Source of the DNA: Polymorphobacter_B sp038225475
Lineage (GTDB): Bacteria > Pseudomonadota > Alphaproteobacteria > Sphingomonadales > Sphingomonadaceae
Direction of reading: 5' to 3'
DNA: 64,000 nucleotides
NCBI GenBank assembly: GCA_038225475.1
Contig: JBBRRA010000005.1
Coordinates: forward strand, 124,001 to 188,000
The translations under genes and the position numbers were made by a program. Shown here piece by piece: positions 43,996 to 51,248 of the stretch. The notes under the pieces are model-generated. The model saw nothing but the letters and a program-made list of their open reading frames with translations. It was not told the DNA's origin and did not search any database. How positions within the stretch are numbered: position 1 is the stretch's first letter; every line of letters starts with the position of its first letter.

Positions 43996-44715
43996 TCAGA
44001 CGGCGGGTTCGGAATAGGTCGTATAGGATGTATCGTCGGACTTTGGCCGTTCGACGATGTGCTCTCCTGTCGCGCTGAAGTGTACGAACTCGGCAACATT
44101 CGTCGCATGATCGCCGATACGCTCGAGATTCTTGGCAATGAAAAGCAAGTGCGCCGACGGCGTGATGTGCTGCGGATTTTCCATCATGAACGTCAGCAAT
44201 GACCGGAACAGACTGTTATAGAAATCGTCGACCGACTGATCGCGGCGCGTCACCGCAATCGCCAGATCGACATCACGATCGACAAAGGCGTCGAGCGCAT
44301 CCTTGACCATTTGCGCGACAACGCGAGCCATTTCTGGAATAATTACGACCGGCTGAATCTGCGGTGCTTGCGCGAGCGCTGACGCGCGCTTGGCAATATT
44401 CTTGGCGTAGTCACCAATGCGCTCGAGCACCGAGCTGATCTTGAGCGCGGCAATTATCTCGCGCAGATCGTCGGCAAGCGGCGCACGAAGCGCGATCATC
44501 TGCACCGCCAAGCGTTCGCATTCGGCTTCAAGGGCATCGATCCGGGCATCTGTTGCCACAATTGCCAGCGCAGCATCGGCATCGCGCCGCGTCAACGCGT
44601 CGACTGCACCGGTAATCTGCACCTCGCAAAGGCCGCCCATTTGGCTGACCAGCGATCGCAACTGATGGATGTCTTCATCGAAAGACTTTACGGTGTGCGC
44701 AACGATTTCTGGCAC
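43996..44715 (-). CDS. phoU: Phosphate signalling protein PhoU
   Basis: A 239-residue all-helical PhoU with two repeats. Diagnostic strings are HTVKSFDEDIHQLRSLVSQMGG, ALKISSVLERIGDYAKNIAKRA and LLFIAKNLERIGDHATNVAEF. I chose the GTG at 44713-44715 (MPEIVAHTV), because GGCGAGGAGA lies at ideal distance; an upstream TTG would place that ribosome site inside the gene. It lies between phoR and phoB. The pst transporter genes that usually sit here are absent. Confidence 0.94.
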   Translation of the reverse strand: MPEIVAHTVKSFDEDIHQLRSLVSQMGGLCEVQITGAVDALTRRDADAALAIVATDARIDALEAECERLAVQMIALRAPLADDLREIIAALKISSVLERIGDYAKNIAKRASALAQAPQIQPVVIIPEMARVVAQMVKDALDAFVDRDVDLAIAVTRRDQSVDDFYNSLFRSLLTFMMENPQHITPSAHLLFIAKNLERIGDHATNVAEFVHFSATGEHIVERPKSDDTSYTTYSEPAV

Positions 44716-44795
44716 TCTACTCTCCTCGCCTGCCAAAGCATCCCAAGGTGCCGGACAGAACTACGACCGTACCATCGTCGGATGTGATGTGACTA

Positions 44796-44829
44796 TTGTG
44801 ACGATTGAGCGTCACTTTTGTGACGATTG
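44796..44829 (-). promoter_or_regulatory. Candidate Pho box upstream of phoU-phoB
   Basis: TTGTGACGATTG occurs twice (44796-44807 and 44818-44829) with a 22-bp period, two times the 11-bp spacing of PhoB half-sites. On the minus strand the core reads CGTCACAA. It lies 81 bp upstream of phoU and overlaps the last codons of phoR. The match to the enterobacterial CTGTCAT consensus is partial. Confidence 0.45.
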
Positions 44830-46152
44830 CGGCGCTGCACCGGCCGCCGGTCGCGCCGATTCGGGAAGTGTAAATGACACGCGGGTTCCCTCGCCCGGGC
44901 GGCTGGCGATTTCGAGCTGACCACGATGACGCTCAATGATGTGTTTGACGATTGCCAGCCCAAGCCCGGTACCGCCGATCGATCGTGACCGATTGGTGTC
45001 GACACGGTAGAATCGCTCGGTCAGCCGCGGCAGATGTTCAGGTGCAATTCCTTCGCCCTCGTCAATGATGCTGACTTTGATCATCGGCTCGGCGCGACTT
45101 CCCACTGCGGGCAGCCGCTCGACACGAACGTGAATAGCACTTCCCGATCGCCCATACTTCAGGGCATTCGAAAGCAGGTTGTGCAAAACCTGAAGGATCT
45201 GATCGCGGTCAGCGACGACCTGCGGCAGCCTGAATTCTGTTTCGCCGGTGTCGATGACCAGATGGCGCTGGTCACTCTCGAGCCGCATAGCGAGCGTCTT
45301 GGCGACGTCACTCACCAGCGGCGGCAAGTCGAGCAGCGTTTGCGGGCGCACATATTTGTCCAGCTCGATGCGGCTCAGCGACAACAGGTCGTCGATTAGT
45401 CGCGACATCCGCGCGGCTTCGCGCCCCATGATATCGAGAAACCGGCGCCGAGCGGGCTCATCCTCGGCTGCCGGACCCTGCAGCGTCTCGATGAAGCCAA
45501 TCAATGTTGCAAGCGGCGTGCGCAGTTCGTGGCTTGCATTGGCGACGAAATCGACGCGCATCCGTTCGGTAAGGCGCGTCTGCGTGATGTCGGCAAAGGT
45601 CAGCAGCGTCCGCCTTCCGATCGCGGCTGTCCCGACGTCGACGACGCGCGCACGATAGGCACCGTCGGAACTGCCGAGGCCGGTTACCTCGCGTTCGACC
45701 GGACCACCTGTCGTTACCACCAGCTGGACAGCATCGAGGATCAAGGGATGGCGCAGCACAAGGCGCAAGTCATCCGCAACGATACGGTCACCGAACAACG
45801 CGCGTGCGAGCGTATTCGCGGCGATCACCCGGTAGTCGCCACCGACCAGTAACGCCGGGTCACCAAACGCCTCGATACCGACGCGGTCACGCCCATCGTC
45901 GGCGACCGGATCGGCAAGCCGCTCCCCGCGCCGCCGGAGCGGCCCGCCGTTGGGATCGACTGCGCCGGGAGGCAAAGCACTCATTGGGCCAGATACTTGA
46001 TCCCTATTGGTGAGCCCCCGATAGAACGCGAATGTTACAAGTGTGAGCACGGCTACAACGGCGGGCGCAGCCGCGTTGACGAAGCCCGCGATCGCGAACA
46101 GCGCAGCCGCCGTCACGATCGGCCAGCGCCACGGTTGCCACCGCGCCCTCAA
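44812..46152 (-). CDS. phoR: Phosphate regulon sensor histidine kinase PhoR
   Basis: A 446-residue membrane histidine kinase. Two close N-terminal helices (residues 10-45), a PAS-like region around 90-190, the H-box FVANASHELRTPLATL, and N, G1 and G2 boxes (LSNALKYG, DEGEGIAPEHL, GTGLGLAIVKHI) are visible. The absence of a large periplasmic domain fits PhoR. Its start overlaps the gph stop, and phoU and phoB follow. Confidence 0.92.
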   Translation of the reverse strand: MRARWQPWRWPIVTAAALFAIAGFVNAAAPAVVAVLTLVTFAFYRGLTNRDQVSGPMSALPPGAVDPNGGPLRRRGERLADPVADDGRDRVGIEAFGDPALLVGGDYRVIAANTLARALFGDRIVADDLRLVLRHPLILDAVQLVVTTGGPVEREVTGLGSSDGAYRARVVDVGTAAIGRRTLLTFADITQTRLTERMRVDFVANASHELRTPLATLIGFIETLQGPAAEDEPARRRFLDIMGREAARMSRLIDDLLSLSRIELDKYVRPQTLLDLPPLVSDVAKTLAMRLESDQRHLVIDTGETEFRLPQVVADRDQILQVLHNLLSNALKYGRSGSAIHVRVERLPAVGSRAEPMIKVSIIDEGEGIAPEHLPRLTERFYRVDTNRSRSIGGTGLGLAIVKHIIERHRGQLEIASRPGEGTRVSFTLPESARPAAGAAPQSSQK

Positions 46153-46820
46153 CCGCGCCGCAGTCCGGCAATTGCTGGCAGCAGGGCATCGAAGTGATCG
46201 ATCACTGCGTCGGCACCAAGCTCGCCCACCGGGCGATCCGCAAAGCCGAAACTGACTGCGACGACAGGCACCCGCGCAGCCCGCGCCGCCGCGACATCGA
46301 CAATCGAATCGCCGACGAACACGGCGCGATCGCGATCACCGCCGGCAGCAGCAATTGTCGCCAGAACATGCCGCGGATCAGGTTTTCGGACATCGAGGCT
46401 GTCGCCGCCGAGATTCGCGGCAAACCGCGTCTCCCATCCGAGCGAGGCAATCAGTGCGCGCGACAAAGCCGCGGGTTTGTTGGTGCAAATCGCCAAAACG
46501 GTGCCGCGGGCTGCCAGCGCATCGAGCGCCGCCTCGGCACCGTCGAAGGCGCGGCTGCCGACGGCGATGTTGGCAGCGTAATATTCCAGAAAGCGTGGTA
46601 GCGCCGCCGCCATCTCCGCGTCGGTGCCGCCGCCGCTGAGTGCAAGTCCGCGCTCGATCAGCGCGCGCGCCCCGTGTCCAACCAAATGGCGGACTGTCAC
46701 CGCGTCGACCTGCGGCCTGCCAAACGACGCGAGCACGTAATTGAGCGACGCCGTGAGGTCGGGGGCGGTATCGACCAGCGTGCCGTCGAGGTCAAAAACG
46801 ATCGTTTCCGGAAAATCCAT
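46149..46820 (-). CDS. gph: Phosphoglycolate phosphatase
   Basis: A 223-residue HAD-superfamily phosphatase. Motif I is FDLDGTLVDTAPDL, motif II is ICTNKP, motif III is RKPDP, and motif IV is VGDSIVDVAAARAA. The cap domain phrase VRHLVGHGARALIERGL is typical of Gph, which removes 2-phosphoglycolate. It overlaps phoR (ATGA), so gph-phoR(-phoU-phoB) may share transcription. It is divergent from glmU. Confidence 0.9.
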   Translation of the reverse strand: MDFPETIVFDLDGTLVDTAPDLTASLNYVLASFGRPQVDAVTVRHLVGHGARALIERGLALSGGGTDAEMAAALPRFLEYYAANIAVGSRAFDGAEAALDALAARGTVLAICTNKPAALSRALIASLGWETRFAANLGGDSLDVRKPDPRHVLATIAAAGGDRDRAVFVGDSIVDVAAARAARVPVVAVSFGFADRPVGELGADAVIDHFDALLPAIAGLRRG

Positions 46821-46879
46821 TCTGCTGGGTTCGCGGCTCGCGCTGGAAAAGGCAAGATCGATGTGGCAAAGCGCGCACG

Positions 46880-48238
46880 ATGACCGAACCCGCCCCAGTC
46901 GCCGTTATCATTCTCGCGGCCGGCCGCGGGACGCGAATGAAGTCCGACCTGCACAAGGTGCTGCATCCGCTCGCAGGCCGCCCGATGCTGCTTCACCTAC
47001 TGGCTTCGGTCGAGGCACTGCGCCCGGCTTCAGTTGTGGTTGTGGTCGGATCGCAGCGCGAGCAGGTCGAGGCTGCGGTAACCGACAGGGCAAGCGTCGT
47101 CGTACAGGATCCGCAACTGGGCACCGCGCACGCCGTTGCGCAGGCCAAAGACGCGCTCGCCGATTTCGATGGCACGGTGCTGATTTTATACGGGGACGTC
47201 CCGCTGGTTGCGACGTCGACACTCGCACGGATGGTCGCTGCGCTGACCGACGCGGTTGTCGCCGTTGTGCTCGGCTTTCGACCTGGCGATGCCGCCGCCT
47301 ACGGGCGCGTTATCGCCGACGAAACCGGGCGTATTACTAAGATGGTCGAGTATAAGGACGCGTCGGCTGCCGAGCGCGCCACCGAGTTGTGTAATTCGGG
47401 ATTGATGGCCGTCCGGGCCCGCGATTTGTGGCCGCTGCTGGCGCGAGTCGGTAACGACAATGCGGCAGGCGAATATTACCTTCCCGATATTGTCGAGCTT
47501 GCACGCGGTGATGGCCGGCGCAGCCAAGTCGTTGAAACGACTGCAAACGAAGTTGCTGGCGTCAATTCGCGTGCCGAACTGGCCGCCGTCGAGGCCGCTT
47601 GGCAGGATCGCAGACGCGCCGAGATGATGGCTGCCGGCGTAACGCTGCACGATGCGGCGTCGGTCTGGTTTGCCTATGACACGGAAATCGCGCGTGATGT
47701 CACGATCGAGCCGAGCGTGTTCTTCGGACCCGGTGTAACCATCGGCAGCGGCTCGGTGGTCCGGGCGTTCAGTCACATCGAAGGCGCTTCGATTGCAGCA
47801 AATGTTGAAATCGGGCCATTCGCGCGGTTGCGGCCAGGTGCCGAGCTTGGCGAGCGGGTGAAAGTCGGCAATTTCGTCGAGATCAAAAAAACCCGGATGG
47901 GCTCAGGCGCAAAAGCGAACCATCTCAGCTATCTTGGAGACGCCGATATCGGGGCGAGCGCCAACATCGGCGCAGGAACGATTACATGCAATTATGATGG
48001 CTTCCTGAAGTACCGTACAATGATTGGAGACGGGGCATTCATCGGTTCGAACAGTGCGCTCGTTGCGCCGGTGTCGATCGGCGCTGGAGCAATCGTTGCG
48101 GCTGGAAGCACGATTGTCCGTGATGTGGCGACCGACGCGCTCGCGCTCGTTCGGGCCGAGCAAAGCGAAAAACCGGGATGGGCCGCGCGCTTCCGCGCCA
48201 AGATGACACTCCGCAAGCAACAGCTTAAAGATCGGTAA
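46880..48238 (+). CDS. glmU: Bifunctional N-acetylglucosamine-1-P uridyltransferase / glucosamine-1-P acetyltransferase
   Basis: A 452-residue GlmU. The N-terminal nucleotidyltransferase has LAAGRGTRMKSDLHKVLHPL, and the C-terminal left-handed helix has GPFARLRPGAELGERVKVGN, KKTRMGSGAKANHLSYLGDA and GTITCNYDG. It makes UDP-GlcNAc for peptidoglycan and lipopolysaccharide. glmS begins five bases after the stop. Confidence 0.96.
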   Translation: MTEPAPVAVIILAAGRGTRMKSDLHKVLHPLAGRPMLLHLLASVEALRPASVVVVVGSQREQVEAAVTDRASVVVQDPQLGTAHAVAQAKDALADFDGTVLILYGDVPLVATSTLARMVAALTDAVVAVVLGFRPGDAAAYGRVIADETGRITKMVEYKDASAAERATELCNSGLMAVRARDLWPLLARVGNDNAAGEYYLPDIVELARGDGRRSQVVETTANEVAGVNSRAELAAVEAAWQDRRRAEMMAAGVTLHDAASVWFAYDTEIARDVTIEPSVFFGPGVTIGSGSVVRAFSHIEGASIAANVEIGPFARLRPGAELGERVKVGNFVEIKKTRMGSGAKANHLSYLGDADIGASANIGAGTITCNYDGFLKYRTMIGDGAFIGSNSALVAPVSIGAGAIVAAGSTIVRDVATDALALVRAEQSEKPGWAARFRAKMTLRKQQLKDR

Positions 48239-48243
48239 TAACC

Positions 48244-50067
48244 ATGTGCGGAATCATTGGGATTCTTGGCAGAAATGACGTCGCCGACCGGCTGATCGAT
48301 GGGTTGCGTCGTCTCGAGTACCGCGGCTACGACTCGGCGGGGTTATGCACACTGCACGACGACCGGCTCGAGCGTCGCCGCGCGCCAGGGAAGCTCGACA
48401 ATCTGGTGAAGGTATTGGCGAGCGATCCGCTGCCCGGGCATCTGGGGATTGCGCACACCCGCTGGGCAACACACGGTGCGCCGACCGTCGGCAATGCCCA
48501 CCCGCATGCCACCAACGAAGTCGCGCTCGTCCACAACGGCATCATCGAAAATTTCAGGGTGTTGCGCGCGGAGTTGATCGCCGATGGCCGACATCTGGAA
48601 TCCGAGACCGATACCGAAGTCGTCGCGCATCTGATTAGCCGCCAAATCGAAAATGGCGTCGATCCGCAGGCCGCTGTTGCTGGCGTTCTCAGGCGTTTGC
48701 ATGGGGCTTTTGCCTTTGCGATCATCTTCCGACGGTTTCCCGACCTGATGATTGGCGCGCGCCGCGGTTCGCCGCTGGTGCTCGGCTACGGCGATGGCGA
48801 GATGTTCCTCGGCTCGGACGAACTTGGGCTCGCGCCATTGACCAGCCAGATTGCGTATCTCGACGAGGGCGACTGGGTCGTGCTCAACCGCTTGGGTGCC
48901 CAGGTCTTTGACGCGAATGACCAACCGGTGACACGCACGCAGATCACCTCCTCCGCAAGCGGCGCGATGATCGGCAAGGGCAACCATCGCCACTATATGG
49001 AAAAGGAAATTTACGAGCAGCCGACGGTGGTTGCACAGACGCTGGGGCAGTATCTCCGGCCGCTCGAAGCCGTTGTCGAGCTGCCGAAACTGCCCTTCGA
49101 CCTCGCGGCGGTGACGCGCGTGACGCTGGTCGCGTGCGGCACCAGCTATTACGCCGCGATGGTTGCGAAATACTGGATCGAAAGCTGCGCCAGAATCGGG
49201 GTCGAAATCGATGTCGCGTCGGAGTTTCGATACCGAGATCCAGTGCTCGACGCGTTTGGGCTCAGCTTGTTCGTATCTCAATCGGGCGAAACCGCCGATA
49301 CGCTTGCTGCACTGCGTCACGCAAAAAGCGCCGGGCAATTTGTCGGAACCGTCGTGAACGTGCCGACTTCTTCAATGGCTCGCGAAGCCAATTTCGTTCT
49401 GCCCACCTACGCCGGCCCCGAAATCGGCGTTGCTTCGACCAAGGCGTTTACCTGCCAGCTTGCAGTGCTCGCGGCGTTTGCGATCGCGCTGGGCCGCGCC
49501 AAAGGCCATCTCGACAGCAATGCCGAGGCCCGGCTGGTGCAGGAACTGACCGAAGTTCCCGCAGCGATGAATGCCGCCTTGGCACAGGAGCCTGCGATTG
49601 CAACGTTGAGTGCGCGGCTCGCAGTGGCGCGTGACATCCTCTACATGGGCCGCGGGCAAGAGTATCCACTGGCGCTCGAGGGGGCGCTGAAGCTCAAGGA
49701 AATCAGTTATATCCACGCCGAAGGTTATGCGGCGGGAGAGCTTAAGCATGGTCCGATCGCGCTGATCGACGACAAGGTACCGGTGATCGTCCTGGCACCG
49801 TCCGGTGCGCGCTTTGAAAAAACCATCTCGAATATGCAGGAAGTGATTGCGCGCGGTGGGCTGGCTGTTTTGGTGTCCGATGCGGCGGGTATCGCCGAGC
49901 AGGCCGCCGGCACTTGGGCGACGATAACAATGCCGACGGTCGCCTCGTTCATCGCGCCGCTGGTCTATGCGATACCTGTCCAGCTGCTCGCCTATCATGT
50001 CGCCGTTGCCAAAGGCACCGACGTCGATCAACCGCGCAATCTCGCCAAATCAGTGACCGTCGAATAG
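48244..50067 (+). CDS. glmS: Glutamine--fructose-6-phosphate aminotransferase (isomerizing)
   Basis: A 607-residue GlmS. The N-terminal nucleophile follows Met1 (MCGIIGILGR), the glutaminase signature HTRWATHGAPTVGNAHPH follows, and two SIS domains contain VACGTSYYAAMVAKYW and SQSGETADTLAALRHAK. It ends with the conserved PRNLAKSVTVE. It provides glucosamine-6-phosphate, the first step toward UDP-GlcNAc, and forms an operon with glmU. Confidence 0.97.
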   Translation: MCGIIGILGRNDVADRLIDGLRRLEYRGYDSAGLCTLHDDRLERRRAPGKLDNLVKVLASDPLPGHLGIAHTRWATHGAPTVGNAHPHATNEVALVHNGIIENFRVLRAELIADGRHLESETDTEVVAHLISRQIENGVDPQAAVAGVLRRLHGAFAFAIIFRRFPDLMIGARRGSPLVLGYGDGEMFLGSDELGLAPLTSQIAYLDEGDWVVLNRLGAQVFDANDQPVTRTQITSSASGAMIGKGNHRHYMEKEIYEQPTVVAQTLGQYLRPLEAVVELPKLPFDLAAVTRVTLVACGTSYYAAMVAKYWIESCARIGVEIDVASEFRYRDPVLDAFGLSLFVSQSGETADTLAALRHAKSAGQFVGTVVNVPTSSMAREANFVLPTYAGPEIGVASTKAFTCQLAVLAAFAIALGRAKGHLDSNAEARLVQELTEVPAAMNAALAQEPAIATLSARLAVARDILYMGRGQEYPLALEGALKLKEISYIHAEGYAAGELKHGPIALIDDKVPVIVLAPSGARFEKTISNMQEVIARGGLAVLVSDAAGIAEQAAGTWATITMPTVASFIAPLVYAIPVQLLAYHVAVAKGTDVDQPRNLAKSVTVE

Positions 50068-50090
50068 CTGCGCTTTCGGGAGCAGGTGCT

Positions 50091-50134
50091 GGTGGGAGTC
50101 GATGGACTGCGCATGTCACCGATCGAGTCCCGCC
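50091..50134. terminator. Imperfect stem-loop downstream of glmS
   Basis: GGTGGGAGTCGAT (50091-50103) and ATCGAGTCCCGCC (50122-50134) pair over 13 positions with one mismatch and one G-U pair, with an 18-base loop. It lies 23 bp after the glmS stop. No T-run is seen; it is a possible Rho-assisted or processing structure. Confidence 0.4.
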
Positions 50135-50163
50135 TGCGACGCTTGTTTAGCCAACGTGCGCGT

Positions 50164-50476
50164 TTAGCGAGCGATCGGCGTGGCGATCCGCGCAAGAGCT
50201 GTGCGAACACACTGCTGAGCTTTTACGATTTCGGCAAGATCACGACTGCCACTGTCGCAAACGCGCCGGGCAGCATGCGCCACGCCGGTCGAGCTGTCGA
50301 CGTCCGGCAGTGTCGTGCAAATCAAGGTCGGCATAGGACACGCTCTCGGTACGCACGGCATCGGTGACGTGCGCCTCGGCTGGTGCGGCAGCCCCGAACA
50401 GGCAGGCAAGTGCGCAGGCGGCAGCGCCGACGGTGCCGACGACGACTCGCGTTACGTTGTGGGTGAAGCTGATCAT
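50164..50476 (-). pseudogene. UrcA-family protein, frameshifted
   Basis: The first part (from the ATG at 50476) encodes a signal peptide (MISFTHNVTRVVVGTVGAAACALACLFGAAAPAEA) and the UrcA opening TESVSYADLDLHDTAGRRQLDRR. The UrcA second half, VAHAARRVCDSGSRDLAEI then VKAQQCVRTALARI, continues in the next frame. The break lies around 50278-50292, where LDR(R) should join VAHAARRVC; one base too many or two too few separates the frames. UrcA proteins are roughly 100-residue exported proteins of unknown role. Either a real inactivation or an assembly error would explain it. Confidence 0.75.
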
Positions 50477-50588
50477 GGCGATCTCCTGGCCAAGTCGCCG
50501 AACCGTTCAGCGACCCATACGGAGTGCTTTGCATCAGCTATGCCAACTGCTCTCGATATAGGAAGTCCATAATAATCAGTTAGTTAGA

Positions 50589-50619
50589 CAGATAGTATCT
50601 GTATTGTCAATACAATACA
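50589..50619. promoter_or_regulatory. AT-rich block with two overlapping palindromes
   Basis: CAGATA-G-TATCTG (50589-50601) is a perfect 13-bp palindrome that runs directly into TGTATTG-N6-CAATACA (50600-50606 and 50613-50619). The surrounding 90 bp are unusually AT-rich for this genome. It lies about 110 bp upstream of the broken urcA gene and about 50 bp beyond the DUF3617 gene end, so it is most likely that promoter's operator region. Confidence 0.45.
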
Positions 50620-50666
50620 CTACTACGTCTTGGTCATATCGACCAATTTCTAGCAAGACGCACTCG

Positions 50667-51146
50667 TCAGCCGTTGCCAACGCATGTCGCGGAAATACGA
50701 CGACCGGTCACGGCGATCGTCGATTCATTTGAGTCGTGTCCGGTATGTGTGACGCTTCCGTCAATTGTATAGCTGACTGGCGTATATGTGCCGCGGCTGA
50801 CGGTGACCGAACCGCTACCGTCGCCATGCACACACACCGATCGAACATCGATCATGCCTGCGGCAAAACTCAGCCGTTCATAGCGGCAGTCGGGATGTTG
50901 TTGAGCAAGCATCGTCTCCGGGCGCTCGCGCATGTCGTCCGCCTTCACACAATGCCGGAAAACCGAAGGCTGCTCTTCACCAGACGCCAATATGCGCACG
51001 GCGCGCAGGTTAGACGGTGTTCTTGAGCCATGCTTGACAGTGACTTCCCACTGCCCCGGCGCGATTGTTGGAGCGGCGGCACCCACCGCCACGGCAGCGG
51101 CGATCCCTAACACGACGAGCGCCGGGCCGACACGGGCTGTGATCAT
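50667..51146 (-). CDS. DUF3617 family exported protein
   Basis: A 159-residue protein with a signal peptide (MITARVGPALVVLGIAAAVAVGAAA) and the DUF3617 opening APTIAPGQWEVTVKHG. HCVKADDMRERPETMLAQQHPDC has the conserved cysteine arrangement, and the protein ends ISATCVGNG. The family is periplasmic, with no assigned function. There is no strong ribosome site. It is divergent from uvrB. Confidence 0.82.
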   Translation of the reverse strand: MITARVGPALVVLGIAAAVAVGAAAPTIAPGQWEVTVKHGSRTPSNLRAVRILASGEEQPSVFRHCVKADDMRERPETMLAQQHPDCRYERLSFAAGMIDVRSVCVHGDGSGSVTVSRGTYTPVSYTIDGSVTHTGHDSNESTIAVTGRRISATCVGNG

Positions 51147-51248
51147 TCTGCCCCCCCATCTCCATCAGTACGCACGCTTAACTAGGCGTCTGCCAAGGCG
51201 GCGTATTGGACAATTGCGACACACCCCGATCGCCACCATATTGCAGCA

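Noticed and set aside
48239..48243. glmS ribozyme
   Set aside because: The gap before glmS is five bases, and the ribozyme is a feature of Gram-positive bacteria.
50068..50163. tRNA gene after glmS
   Set aside because: The segment has a stem with GATCGAGTCCC resembling a T-arm, but no cloverleaf with anticodon and acceptor stems can be built.
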